Origin: Polysphondylium violaceum
Lineage: Eukaryota; Evosea; Eumycetozoa; Dictyosteliales; Dictyosteliaceae
NCBI GenBank assembly: GCA_000277445.1
Contig: AJWJ01000091.1
Coordinates: 1-58,853 of the forward strand
Length of the DNA stretch: 58,853 nt
Direction of reading: 5' to 3'
The notes under the pieces were generated by a model. That model made no database searches. It was given only the letters and a program-made list of their open reading frames with translations, and had not been told where the DNA came from. The position numbers and the translations under genes are program-made. Positions within the stretch are counted from its first letter, which is position 1. Every line of letters starts with the position of its first letter. Shown one piece after another: positions 23,828 to 36,113 of the stretch.

Positions 23828-24755
23828 CTAGGCCTTGATACCATGGGTACCTAAAAATGGGATAGAATTGGTTGGATTGATAATACTACCAATGATGAGT
23901 CTCCAGAAATCACAGAGACAAAAGACAATCATAGCAGAGGCGAGGGAATCAATAGCGGTTCTGCTGAGAGACCATTTTTCGTTCTTTTGAGGACCAGTTT
24001 CATCGATTCTGGCATACATGGGGAAGGAGATGATAAAGTAGATCATATAGAAGGCTGATCCAATGGTGTACATTCTCTCACGATCTTGAATGGAATAGTA
24101 AGGTACTTTTTCCATAGTCCAAGCTTCCATAAAGGCGGTGAAGTAGGCCATGGCAAAGACAATGACCACTGAACCAATGGTTTTGAGGGTAGATTTCTTT
24201 CCGCCAAAAGCAGTCCAATAACGACGAAGGATTGGGGTAGTTGCAGAGTGATAAGAGATAAAGTAGGCGTGAGTGACAAAGTATAAAAAGACTGGTACTT
24301 CATTCAATCTAAAATCTACTGGGAACTTGTAAGTGGCACCCAATAAAACGAAAAAGTAGTGGGTCCAAAAATAGTTTCCGACAAAACCAAAAAGAGCAAT
24401 CCAAACATTAGCTTTTACCCAATATCTATCCCAAAGTGGCTTATCTTTATCAGCTGCACATGGGAAGAAATAAGGAATAACTACACATGGTAATGATACA
24501 AATAAACCTAAAATAAAGAATTCAACATCATAAAATACCTGTTTTATAAGTTAATATAATCAATTTCTTGTATTATTACCTCAATGATGCACAAAACAAT
24601 TAGATTTTTACTTTATAAGCTTCAGTGGCTACAATAAGAGAGAATACAGTGATCCAAACCAAACTCCAATATAAAAAGAATTTCTCTGACCAATTCTTTG
24701 ATGGAATTTTAGAGAACCAATAACCAGATTGAGTGTTTTCTGTTTTTTGTGTCAT
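23828..24755 (-). CDS. Cycloeucalenol cycloisomerase
   Basis: Exons 24612-24755 and 23828-24538 (73-nt intron), 284 residues. It matches plant CPI1 along its length: KNWSEKFFLYWSLVWITV, WDRYWVKANVWIALFGFVGN, YFWTHYFFVLLGA, then FLTHAYF-like, DRERMYTIGSAFYMIYFIISFPMYARIDE in segments, and DxWRL near the end. The enzyme opens the 9,19-cyclopropane ring of cycloeucalenol to give obtusifoliol in the endoplasmic reticulum. Its presence fits the dictyostelid sterol route, which goes through cycloartenol rather than lanosterol. About six hydrophobic segments. Divergent from the OLA1 gene, which starts 564 nt away. Confidence 0.92.
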
Positions 24756-25319
24756 CTTGTTTATTTTATTTCAAAATGATAACAGTGATGTTGATAATGT
24801 GATCTTTTATAGAACAAAAAAAATGATCAAAAAAAGAAAAAAAAAAAATCTTAAAAGCTTGTTTTTCGTTTTTTGTTTTCATTTATTTTGGATGACCTCC
24901 CTTAAATTTACACAACCAAACCCATATAAGGTCACATGCATGACAGATTTATATCTTGAGCAAAAGCAATTCAATCCAATTGATTGTAATTCCATCCATC
25001 TGTTATCAATGTAGTCTACAAGATTAAGATTCTTTCAAAAGAAGAAACAATAATATAATATATTCTGCGATAATTGCTCATGATATAGATACAAACTCCC
25101 TCTGAGAGTGATCTGAGAAATTTTTGAAAATACTCAACACACAAACACACACAATCACTCTCTCCTTGTGTGAACAGAATAAATTTCGTTTTTTTTTTCT
25201 ACTAAATTTTTTTTTTTCATTTTTTTTTTTTCTTCTTCATATTTTTTTTTAGCCTCTCTTTTTTTTTTCTTTGTGTTTCTTCCCTGCAAGGATATTAATA
25301 TCATCAACTGTAGTATAAG
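24756..25319. promoter_or_regulatory. Shared upstream region of sterol isomerase and OLA1 genes
   Basis: 564 nt, divergent. The OLA1 side has a CA run at 25138-25152 and a long T/C-rich tract (25190-25283) just before the start, as is common in front of highly expressed dictyostelid genes. No gene. Confidence 0.6.
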
Positions 25320-26791
25320 ATGTCAAAAAAGGCAGCCGCTGCTCCACAAACTGATAGCTCAGCTATTTTAGGTAAAGTTGGTAATCACCTTCAAATGGGT
25401 ATTGTCGGTTTACCAAATGTTGGCAAGAGTTCTCTTTTCAACATTTTGACCAACATGTCTATTCCAGCTGAAAACTTCCCTTTCTGTACCATCGATCCAA
25501 ACGTCAGCAGATGCGCTGTACCAGATGAAAAGTATGATTGGTTATGTGAAGTTTTCAAACCAGCTAGCAAAGTCCCAGCTTATCTCCAAATCACCGATAT
25601 TGCCGGTTTAGTCAAAGGTGCCTCAACTGGTGCTGGTCTTGGTAATGCGTATGTTTATTTACACTATTCAATTGTATATGACGATGACGATGATCATGAT
25701 GTGATGATAGATATTAACACAATACATCTTGTTTCATTCTAGTTTCTTGTCACACATTCAAGCCGTCGATGGTATTTATCACATGATTCGTGTTTTCGAA
25801 GATTCTGATATCACCCACGTCGAAGATTCAGTTGATCCAGTTCGTGATTTAGAAATTATTTCTGAAGAATTAATTCTTAAAGATATTGAACACGTTTCAA
25901 AGACTTTAGACTCTTTACAAAGAACCTTGAAAAATGTAAGTTTACTTAGGATAGGATAACAAATAGGTGTAGCGATACAGTAGAGACAAACGAAATCATC
26001 ATATATTAATATCATCGACCACACCATAAACAACAACAACAATAGAAAACTGTCGATAAAGCTAAACAAGTTGAACTTGATTGCTATGCTAAAGTTCTTG
26101 AATTATTAAAATCTGGTAAACACGCTAGATTTGGTACCTACAGCAATGCTGAAGTTGAACACATTAGAGAGTTGAGATTATTGACTGCCAAACCAGCTCT
26201 TTATCTTGTCAATTTATCTGAAGAAGATTTCATTAGAAAGAAGAACAAGATGTTACCAAAGGTTATGACTTGGATTCAAGAACACGGTGGTGGTCCACTC
26301 ATCCCAATCTCTGTCAAATTTGAAAAAGAACTTGCTGAACTCAAGACCCCAGAAGAAAGAAAAGCTTTTGAAACCACCAAAGGTGCCACTAGTGCCATTC
26401 CAAAGATTATCAAAGCTGGTTACCATCATTTACAATTATTCCATTTCTTCACTTGTGGTAAAGATGAAGTTCGTTGTTGGACCATTCAATCTGGCTGCAA
26501 AGCTCCACAAGCTGCTGGTGTAATTCACACTGATTTTGAAAAAGGTTTCATTATGGCTGAAGTCATGAGTTATGAAGATTACAAGAAACACGGTTGTATG
26601 TATTAGATTATATTATATTCATTATTCTTTGTTTTCATCACGTTTACTAATTTGTAATTTTAATATTTTTAGCTGAAGCTGAATGTAAAGCTGCTGGTAG
26701 ATATAGAATGGAAGGTAAGGGTTATGTTATGCAACCAGATGATATCGTATTCTTCAAATTTAACACTGGTGGTGGTAACAAGAAGAAATAA
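25320..26791 (+). CDS. Obg-like ATPase 1 (OLA1/YchF)
   Basis: Exons 25320-25648, 25743-25935, 26046-26595 and 26673-26791; 396 residues, the usual OLA1 length. P-loop GLPNVGKSS, switch [12 protein letters not shown], and NLSEED at the G4 position: the NxxE form that makes YchF/OLA1 prefer ATP over GTP. A coiled-coil arm follows (about 150-230), then the TGS-like C-terminal domain ([20 protein letters not shown], ending FFKFNTGGG). OLA1 binds ribosomes and is linked to translation control and stress responses. The third exon must end at GGTT before GTATGT so that the Ser-Glu-Ala junction keeps frame. Very well conserved. Confidence 0.96.
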
Positions 26792-27352
26792 ACTTTTTAA
26801 AAAACTATCTCTCCCTTAAAACAAACTCAATTCTGTGTATATTATTATTATTATGTTATAGGTATCCTATTATGTTTCTAAATTTGATAGAAATATTGAG
26901 GTCCATCGAGTTTAGAAAAAAACACCCATCTCATATGCCTTTGGAGTGTGCAGGAATATGAGAATTTGGTGATTAATGAAAATAGGAAATCATGTAAAGA
27001 GCATCTCTTCAAGTCAGCATGAGAGGTCTTCTCTTATTTATTTATTATATTCTCTGTTGGTTCCTTGACAGAGATAACAGGTCTTGCATTCGACATTGTT
27101 TCAGACAGAGTCATTTTCTTACTTTTATTTTACATGTTGATAGAAGTAAGAAAAATGTTCCTGTCGGAAATAACGTGTTATTGCATGAATAGGAATAAGT
27201 TGGTTATCAATTTCGAAAAATGATGATTAAAAAAAAAAAAAAGAAAATGATCTTCATCAATTTGAGGTATTTTTCATTTTTTTTTTTAAATTAATTTATT
27301 TTTTATCAAAGTTTTACACATACATACATTTACAGAGAGATACAGATTAAAG
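26792..27352. other. 561-nt intergenic region with long fold-back
   Basis: Between two plus-strand genes. It contains the OLA1 3' UTR and a long imperfect hairpin at about 27071-27208 (separate entry), then poly-A and poly-T close to the next gene. Confidence 0.55.
27071..27208. ncRNA. Candidate long imperfect hairpin RNA
   Basis: CATTTTCTTACTT (27112-27124) pairs with AAGTAAGAAAAATG (27144-27157) with one bulge. Further out TTTCAGACAG (27100-27109) faces CTGTCGGAAA (27161-27170), and weaker pairing continues towards GATAAC (27072) and GTTATC (27203). The shape, a long stem with mismatches and a loop of about 19 nt, resembles a microRNA precursor, but expression cannot be judged here. Confidence 0.3.
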
Positions 27353-28456
27353 ATGTTTGGATTTGAAATACAACCAGCTAGTTCACGTAATTGGGAGATT
27401 GAAGAAGAGGAAGAGGAGTTAACAGAATTTGAACCATTACCTAGTCCCGTTATTAAATTTAATTTATCCATCAATGAAAATGATCTTGTACAAAAGAATT
27501 TAGTCATTAGTACCAAAGATATTGGTTCTTTGTTTATTCAATCTACTTTTAATGTTGGTCAACCAAATTATCAAATTGAAGAGATTGGTGAAATAACTAT
27601 TCAAGATATTGTATGTGTTGTTGATATTGATTGTATGAATATTGTAATAATAACACATACTCACACATACTATTGCTATTACTCTTATACAGGTTCCTTT
27701 AAAGCCAAATTCTAAAACAAGTATATTGAACAATAACAAATGTATCATTTATAGACACAAGGAAGATTCATCATATATATTTGTCGTTTGTCAGTATGAT
27801 GTCCCAGCTGATAGAGCTGTTCAATTCTCTGAATTGGTACTTGAACATATTAAAAATCCTAAACAGTAATTATCGCAATTATAGTAGATATCTACAGTAA
27901 CAGTCACAGTCATCATAGTACTAACTAATTCTGCAGAGTTATTATTTTAGATAAACTTTTAAATTCTCATTTCATTTCACAAAATTACGAGTATCCTTTA
28001 CCACCATTTGTCAGAGCACTTTATACTTCGTCATTCAAGAATGTATGTTTGTACAAACACTATGAAATCTTGTGAGATCACATCATACTAATTATAATTG
28101 TATCATAATATTAGAGTTATTCTTTAGTCCCATTAGAATCACCAAATATCATTCAAAATGTAACAGCATCATTTTTAACACTTGTATGTATTCATCATAT
28201 AGAGTAACATGTAATGTTGTTTATGTTAAAATGTCTCAATATTATATAATTATAGTGTGAAATTAGAAATATATCTGCTTGTTCCATTTTAAGTTTTTAT
28301 GAGTCCTATGTAAATATTGAAAGTATTCAAAGCTATGAAAGTATATTTAAATCTATTTTCCCAGAACTCAAGATCACACACACCAATATTAAAGATCACT
28401 ATCAAACTGTATTAAATCAAATCAATTATAGAGATGACAAAGGAATCTATTGTTAG
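27353..28456 (+). CDS. Proteasome assembly chaperone 1 (PSMG1/PAC1)-like
   Basis: Five exons (27353-27610, 27693-27865, 27937-28042, 28115-28183, 28256-28456), 268 residues, close to human PSMG1. An acidic start (EEEEEEL) precedes IKFNLSI. Middle motifs line up with PAC1: VVCQYDVPADRAVQF, the strand with VIILDKLL, YPLPPFVRALYTSSFKN and SLVPLESPNIIQNVTASFLT. It would pair with PAC2 to help assemble the 20S proteasome alpha ring in the cytosol. All introns are short (69-82 nt) and in frame. The moderate sequence similarity is normal for this fast-evolving family. Confidence 0.8.
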
Positions 28457-28727
28457 GATGTAATAATAAACACATTTAAATAATTTCAGATTACACTTTT
28501 TTTAAATTAATTAACCATGGTAATACACTTTTATATGTACATCCTTTAAGATTGATTATTGTGCACTTCCCAACAAAACAGGACCTTTCCACTGAATGAT
28601 CCAAAATTTTAAAAGATTAAAAAAAAAAATAAATCATTTATTTATTTTTATTTTACAAATATCTCACTGCTAGTATTACATATATCTAGATATAAATGAT
28701 CAATAGGATTAAAGTGTTTGATAAAAA

Positions 28728-29839
28728 ATGGAGATAGATGAAAGTGGTATTGATATTATAGAGAGACCTCAAAAGAAAAAAGACAATAGTAATAGTAATA
28801 ACAACAACAACAGTGTTCAGAGTATAAATAGTAATGATGACGATGATGTTTTAGTCTCTGAAATGCCGACATCAGTTGAGACAAAGGAGGATGACCAAGA
28901 GTTTCAATTGTCAAACAATACCTATGAAAGTCAGAATGATAGGGATGAAGATGCTTTAGGTAGTAACAATAGTATTGGTGGTGATGATAATCACTTTGAT
29001 TTGCATATGGATGATAATAATCAATATTATACAGACTATCAAGTGAAGACAGATCATATAGCGTTGTTTCAACCCAATACTTCTTATGAGCCCAGTTTTG
29101 ATGATGATATATGTACGACTAGACCTCTGTCTAGTTTACCTATTCTTACTACATCACCTTTTGAACAAGATCAACATCCACAACTACAACAGGTATCTCC
29201 AACTAAAATGGCAAAAGCATCATCTTTATTATCATCACCTCATAGTAAACTAAAGACATCAATATCAACGCGGACATTTTTAGACGATGATCATCCAACC
29301 ATTCTCGATGCACCAATTAAAATGAATACAGTAAGATTATTAGTTCGAAAAAATGAGTTGTTTAAATGTAGATTCCTTCTCTCTAAATTAAGTAAACCTA
29401 TGTAAGTACTTTATTTGTGTCATCACATATATACACCACATATCTAATACATAATATAATAGTCAAGATAACGATACATTTCAGAGTAATCTTCAGGTAT
29501 TTATTTATTTATTCATATTCTATCAATACACAATATGCAGTTGGTTATTAACATCAACGATAATTATTATGTTTAGTTAATTGTACATCTTTTACTCGAG
29601 AACAAAGACATGCACTTTATGAGAGAAAACAGATTACTCGTTAGTAAACGTATGTGTAAGAAAAGCTTTATTGATTATTTTTTAAAAGACATAGACACTA
29701 ATGTTTTTATTGTTTGTTTGTTTGTTTAGGAGTTCATTCAAAAAATTCAATAGCATCTAAATTTTCTATTCAAGATAACTTGGGCAATGATATTCATATC
29801 AATCGTAACAAATATACTTTTATTATACAAATACTTTAG
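28728..29839 (+). CDS. Acidic orphan protein with a conserved-looking C-terminal domain
   Basis: Exons 28728-29401, 29463-29496, 29577-29649 and 29730-29839; 296 residues. The first 200 residues are disordered (Asp, Asn, Ser; MEIDESGIDIIERPQKKK). The last 95 look folded: MNTVRLLVRKNELFKCRFLL, QLIVHLLLENKDMHFMRE, then IQDNLGNDIHINRNKYTFII. I do not recognise a family. Exon 2 is only 34 nt and the splice sites of exon 3 were picked to keep an open frame, so the small exons are less certain than the first. Confidence 0.6.
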
Positions 29840-30188
29840 TGTTGTGTATGTAAGCAACACAACAGATGAACGTCGACGATTGCTATGGAAGCACGCGTGT
29901 ACACAACAGGATGGATAGGGCAAAGAATATAATGTGCCACTCTAAAGTAGACACACAAAATCATACGCCGCCCCAAATTTGTCTTTAACAGTTCTAAATT
30001 TAGAATTGAGAGAAATCTTTGAAATTCATAAATATTTCACTGAATAATGATTATTTAATTTAAAAAAATAAAAAAATAAAAAGGTGATGCTGGGCTCTTT
30101 TTGTTTTGTTTTTAGGGGCAAAATAACACACCACCCACACGATTGATTCTAGTCATAATTATTCTTTATTGTTATTATCGATATTATA
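29840..30188. promoter_or_regulatory. Spacer with GC-rich patch and G-box-like element
   Basis: 349 nt between plus-strand genes. A hairpin (GTGTTG...CAACAC at about 29839-29863) follows the upstream stop. 29865-29985 is markedly richer in GC than its surroundings but shows no gene. ACACCACCCACAC at 30128-30140, about 50 nt before the FNIP gene start, resembles the CA/GT-rich G-box bound by GBF in D. discoideum. Confidence 0.45.
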
Positions 30189-33100
30189 ATGAAAGAGCAC
30201 CTAACAACATGGTTATTAGATTGGTACGGATATCTAATGATTTACACTTGGGCAAATTGATAGAAACATAAACTAACTATTATTTATATTAAATGATAGG
30301 CAATTCTCAGATGTAATAAATAATAAAATAAGATATAGTGTAAATGTTTACTTGGATAATCTTTGTGAATTTGATTTTTATCAACAAAATCTACAACAAG
30401 ATTTTAGTGTTCACATTAGGGATCCTCAAACACCTTTTGATAAATTTGATAGAAAACTTCAAAAGATCAATCATGAAAAGTTGTTGGTGTTTTTAAACTC
30501 TCTGCCTGATAGGGTCACAGGTTTAGAGTTTTCAGTGGATCATTATTTAGACGATTATTTTTACTATACCTTGGAAAAGGGTATTCTACCTAGATCCATT
30601 ACTAGTTTAAAAATCAACAAGTTTGCATCTTCTGTCGATTTTAAAATCCCCAATCAACTGAAAGAACTGCATTTATATATTCTGGGTGATATACAGATTC
30701 CGTCGTCAATTACCACGCTTGGAGTTTGTAATGCACATAAACTGTTTCCTCTTCCTTCACATATAAAGAATTTCCATTTAAATTCAAACTATGCAAATAT
30801 AGATAATGAATTTAAAACCTATGATAATCTAGAGACTCTAGTGTTTCCCAACTATTATAGTCACATTATCCCAGATGAACATCAGCTGTTGGGTTCATTT
30901 AATAATGTTTTTAGGGTGTATGATTCTAGTCTGGAATATTTAAAATGTATTCCATCGATGGTAAAGCATGTGATATGGATGAGTAGGAAACCCATTCCAG
31001 AGAATCTTATACCAGATGGAGTAAGAGCCATTACACTGGGTCCTGATTATAAACACGGTATGGACGATAGACACATACCGAGCTCAGTGGAATCTGTTGA
31101 GCTATTGGGTGTAAAAGGATGCATATCAAATTTTAATTTTCCAAAGAATATTAAACATCTTTCATTTGGTCCAAACTGTGAGCAATTTTACTTTTATAAA
31201 GAAAATCCTCCTCCAATAACTATTACTCATCTCGAAGTATGGATATATAATACCTCTGATTATTATCATTGGCTATACCGACCTGGAACCCTACCAAGAA
31301 ATATTACACATTTGAAAATTCATCTTTGTTGTTTGATACCAAAAGGTCAACAGGTGATTGTTCCTTCTAGTTTGCAAGTTTTATCCATTTATCCATATAA
31401 AAGATCCTTTGTTAAAGTGTTGCACGAGAGTCAGTATTTCAGTGAGGCAAGAGATTCCAATGGTGAATTTATCCGAAATGAAAATACTATTTACCCAGAC
31501 AACTATGCTCTCTATGGTTGTAGAAATAGAGATTGTAAATGTGTATATAGTATCAAAGGACCAGAAGTGTTTAAACGATTGGTGCCACTAGAATTTAGGT
31601 ATCCAAAAAAGTTTTCAAGGAATTTAATAGTTTTTGATCAAGAAGATCAAGATGATCCTGTTCGAAATATCCTTTCAAAAGACACATTTTTCTTAATATG
31701 GAGAAACCATTATTTAAAAAACATAATCAACAACTATAATAGTGTATCAATTTTTAATTATGGACCAAATGTAAATTTTAAAAAGTTTAATAATCTATCT
31801 CTAAGGATAAATGATATTTTTTTATTCAACTCTGATAACATTTTTTCCAAATTGGAAGGAGTTGAAGGTGTTTCACTTGTTGATAATCTTGACGCTAGGG
31901 TTAAATATAGTTTTAATCAAACAGATTATAGTAATCATGCATACTATAGAGATCTAGAATTAAAATTACCAAAATCTGTAAAGAGATTGAAATGTAGGGT
32001 GATATCCGCCATTCCTACTTGGATTACACATTTAGAAATCATTTCCATTGATGTAAAGTATTTAAATTCCAAAGATTTTATTCCACCCTCTGTTTTTCAT
32101 CTTACTCTATGGGATAACAAGTTAAAGAAGGAATATTACATTCCTCCTACAGTTTGTCATTTGGTAATCAACAACACTAAAATAGAAATAGGATCCATTC
32201 CTTCAACAGTAAAGATTTTAGAATTCAAAAAATATGACAGATATAAATGTAATCTTGTGTTTCTTTCAAAAAATCAAATACCCGATACAATTGAAAAATT
32301 AATTATTCCCAAAGAAATGTACCAAGATCTAGATTTTGGTTATAGTTTGCCTTTCTTTATTTCTTCAAGATTAGATGGTGTAGAAATATATAACCCAGTT
32401 GAACCAATTTCAAAGATGACTAAAACATTGATTTGGTTACAAGATGAACCAATCCCACCAAATGTAGTACATGATAGAGTTAAAAGAATAATCTTTGGTA
32501 ATGAATTTAATCAAACAATATTTGACAACACAATACCCTCAAGTATTATGGAATTAAATTTTGGATTAAAATTTAATCAACTATTACAATTTATTAAATT
32601 CCCCAAATCATTATTATCTTTAACTTTTAATGAATACTATAGCCATGGTTTTCAGTTCATCCCTAAATCAGTTCGCTTTTTGGAGATAAAATATATATTT
32701 TATTCGGGTTTTTACACTATTCCTGATTTTATAAGCCATGTAAAAGTTTCAAGTTTTCTTTTTGAACTTATGGGTTTCAAACATATAAAAATTGGATTCA
32801 GTGATATTCATCAAACTATATATTACTCAGAGTTTAATCATAGTATTCAATGTAATGGGTCTATATCTGAAAAAAAAGACAAACCCAATCTTACTCCAAA
32901 GACTCAAACAACTCCAGATACTACCCTATTTGTCAAGGATTTCCCAAATATTTTTATTAAACCTCATAGTTTATTGGGTGTGATAACGGCTATTGATTTT
33001 GGAAATGCTTTTAATCAGGTTTTACTCCCTGGATCTCTTCCTTCATGTCTAGAAAAACTTTCTCTTGGAGATTCTTTTAACCAATCTTTACACCAAGTAT

Positions 33101-33486
33101 TACCTGAAACTTTAATGGTTTTAAAAATAGGAGAATCATTTTCTCATCCTCTATGCAAAGACTCACTCCCAAATAGATTACTAAAACTAACATTAAGATG
33201 TGGTTATTATGATGGATGCTTAGATTTTTTACCAAAATCTCTTATTGATTTAAAAATTGGGAAATATTCTTCAAAAAATAATTTGGATCTAAAAGTATTG
33301 GATTCAAAAATTATTCCAGATACAATTATCAGTTTAAAAATTCATTTTTCACAACCAATTAGTGAAATTAATTTATTACCTCCAAGTATAGAGATACTTA
33401 AACTTGGAAATAATTTTACTGGGTCTCTGCCATCAACAATTAAAAAATTACAATTTTATATAAATTGGAAAAGATTCAAAGAATAA
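30189..33486 (+). CDS. FNIP-repeat protein
   Basis: Exons 30189-30223 and 30300-33486; 1073 residues. The tiny first exon gives MKEHLTTWLLDW; the second begins one base before CAATTC and runs open for 3.2 kb. Many FNIP/IP22 repeats: IPSSVESVELLG, FGNEFNQTIFDNTIPSSIMEL, FGNAFNQ..LPGSLPSCLEKLSLGDSFNQ and so on, the hallmark of a family expanded in dictyostelids. These repeats form leucine-rich-like solenoids used for binding. A Cys cluster (CRNRDCKC) sits near residue 405 between repeat blocks. Partner unknown. The donor GTACGG of the first intron is weak, so the first 12 residues are the least certain part. Confidence 0.85.
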
Positions 33487-33583
33487 AATAATGAATTTAC
33501 AACATATTCTGATAAAGATAAAAAATCGATATTTGTATTTACTTTTTTTTAAACATTTAGATTTACATTAGTTTATTAAATTT

Positions 33584-35386
33584 TTATACAAGTTGTTTTT
33601 CCAAAAGAGTATTTAAATTGTAATCTTTAAGAAATGATTTGGCATCTTTGGTCATTTCATTATTATAATTGATGTTATTTTTAATTTCAAGACAAGAGTT
33701 TTCATTGTATTTTAGTTCTATATGTTTGTCCAAGTTTAATAGTTTTAAAATATCAATAATATTAAAATTAAGATTTGGAAAATTGATTTTGAAAGATTCT
33801 TGAATACCATTGATAAAAGATTCATTTTTTTTAGGTAAATGACCATTTTCTGGTTTTTTGTTATACATTGATTTAAACTCTATATCTCTCTTTAAGCTTA
33901 TTTCTGTCTGATTATCAAAAATAATAAAATCAATTTGGCTAATGAAATATTGATGTTGATTTGTATGATGAATACTATTATTGTTGTTATTGATTAAATC
34001 TGGATTTGGATTTTGATCTTGAAGAGTAAAATAAATATTAAAGTAAACTGTTTCATTACCACTCAGTGGAATAGAGAATTGAGTGCTAAAATAAAAGTTC
34101 ATAAGAGAAGAGGAGTTATTTTGAGCAAATTTACAATTGTATTTGTAAAAGGTCATATTATTGATAGCTTTGAATAATTGTTGTTCATGTTGTTGAATAT
34201 CATTGTCATCACTTCTATCAATAAGTTCTTTAACCATCATTGATTTAATTTCAAAATTGAAAAGAATGAATTCGATTTGTTCTGGATTTTTTTCAGAATA
34301 TTCAAAATAGAATTGAATATCTTGGAGGTGGTGGACTAGACAGTGATCCAAAGTATTTGAAAATTCAAAATTATTCATTTGTTTAGGATGGTTGGTTGAT
34401 AGAGATAATAATTCATATAGTTCTTGATTAGATTTGCCAAAAAGAGGAGCACCATCGAGAAATTCAGCAAATTTGTCCAATTTCATTTTGGAGACATAAT
34501 AATCTTGACCTCTTATATCACCAACAGGATCTGAATTACCCATTTCAGCCACATATCCATCATGATATCTATGCCAGTAATGAATTAATTCTTGTTTATC
34601 TTGATGATGATTATGTTTATCAATTCTATTATCAAAATCGAGAAAAGTTCTTTCAACTTTTGTTTCTGAAATACAAATTTTTGATTCAGAGCTATTATTT
34701 TGAGTACCATATTCATTACCAATGAAATCTATTAAAATTATTTTTGTTAAATGATTTGATTCCTCGGGATTTCTTGGAATTAAAAAAGCCAATTGATGTT
34801 TATGTAAAAGAATGTCTAGGGAACCTTGATTTAAAGAGAGGGAAGAACGAGAAAAATCACTTGAATCCTTGATAATTGAAATGATATTTGTGTCTTGATC
34901 AAGTATTGGTTTATATTTCATAAATTTAAAAAGATTGTCCAAAGATTTTCTATAGAATTTATAGTTTTCCTCAACTTGATTCTTTATCTTTTGTTGGATA
35001 TCATTTCCATAGGCATTATCAATGTTTTTTAAATTTTGGTCGTTGGATGGACATAGTAATGGATAAAGATTGAATATCAATTTATGAGAATAGGAATGAT
35101 ATGCATCTTGAGGGAATAACATTTTACCCAACTTTAAATAATAATCATATTCAAGCACTTGGTCATCCACAGTTGTTCCAATTGGTGTATAATCACCAAT
35201 TCTATTTCTTAATGCATGCTCCCATACATTATTGGATCTTGATAATTTATACCAAACTTTTGAGACCACTTGGGTATTAAATAAATCACTCGGACCACAA
35301 TATCCCAAAATATTTAAAATAATTTGATTATTAAAAATATATGACTTATTATTATTATTTGTATTATGATAATTATTACTATTCAT
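33584..35386 (-). CDS. F-box protein
   Basis: Single exon, 600 residues. After an Asn-rich start, residues about 18-60 form an F-box (IILNILGYCGPSDLFNTQVV, then WYKLSRSNNVWEHAL). This usually docks to Skp1 in an SCF ubiquitin ligase. The remaining 530 residues have no repeat I can name. They include a segment resembling a substrate-binding fold (VERTFLDFDNRID, YHDGYVAEMGNSDPVGDIRG) and a C-terminal Asn/Lys-rich part. Convergent with the FNIP gene, 97 nt apart. The F-box call is solid; the target is unknown. Confidence 0.8.
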   Translation of the reverse strand: MNSNNYHNTNNNNKSYIFNNQIILNILGYCGPSDLFNTQVVSKVWYKLSRSNNVWEHALRNRIGDYTPIGTTVDDQVLEYDYYLKLGKMLFPQDAYHSYSHKLIFNLYPLLCPSNDQNLKNIDNAYGNDIQQKIKNQVEENYKFYRKSLDNLFKFMKYKPILDQDTNIISIIKDSSDFSRSSLSLNQGSLDILLHKHQLAFLIPRNPEESNHLTKIILIDFIGNEYGTQNNSSESKICISETKVERTFLDFDNRIDKHNHHQDKQELIHYWHRYHDGYVAEMGNSDPVGDIRGQDYYVSKMKLDKFAEFLDGAPLFGKSNQELYELLSLSTNHPKQMNNFEFSNTLDHCLVHHLQDIQFYFEYSEKNPEQIEFILFNFEIKSMMVKELIDRSDDNDIQQHEQQLFKAINNMTFYKYNCKFAQNNSSSLMNFYFSTQFSIPLSGNETVYFNIYFTLQDQNPNPDLINNNNNSIHHTNQHQYFISQIDFIIFDNQTEISLKRDIEFKSMYNKKPENGHLPKKNESFINGIQESFKINFPNLNFNIIDILKLLNLDKHIELKYNENSCLEIKNNINYNNEMTKDAKSFLKDYNLNTLLEKQLV

Positions 35387-35516
35387 TATATATTTTCGGT
35401 TAGAATCAAGAATAGAATAATATTCAAAAAAAGGTTTTAGGATTTTTTTAATTTTTATTTTTTTACGGAAAAAGGTCTATTTTTGTTTTTTTTGTTTTTT
35501 TTTGTTTTTTTTTTTG

Positions 35517-35548
<32 letters not shown>

Positions 35549-36022
35549 ATTGAATTTTGACTGATATATTATATTATTCATATATTTAAACAGAAGGAAA
35601 TGGGGATTGGAATTAACATTTATATTAAAACCACTTTTCGTTTTTCCCTCCCAGAATCAAAAAAAAAAAAAAAAAAAAAAGCAAAAATCCAAAGGGTACA
35701 ATATCCAAAATACAAATTATTTGAATATCAAGATTAAGCGAGAGTGATGTAGTAGGATAGGGTGTGATATTTTACTCCAATACTAAACTTGGCAAAGATG
35801 AAAGGTGTAGGGTGTAGATATATGTGTGAATCTAAAACAAAATGGGAGGGGGAAAGAGTAGAGATCAATAGATTAACTGCTATTTTATAGAAACGAAAAA
35901 ATCAGAATATCTAGTGTGGTAATTTGCAAAAGTAACGGATTGTTGTAGTGTAAATAGTCGAGGGTGACCCACATGTTGAGTATTTTTTTTTTTTGTGTGA
36001 AATCTATATAAATCAAGCTTGG

Positions 36023-36082
36023 GGGTGAGGGGTTATGTGGTGTTTTGCAAAATGATATATTGCACCCTACTACACCTCACCC
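36023..36082. repeat. Inverted repeat A
   Basis: GGGTGAGG (36023-36030) and CCTCACCC (36075-36082) are perfect arms. GGTG (36039-36042) and CACC (36063-36066) continue the stem, around a TTTTGCAAAA palindrome in the loop. Confidence 0.65.
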
Positions 36083-36113
36083 ATTGCCATAAAGCTCACA
36101 CATACTAAACAAT

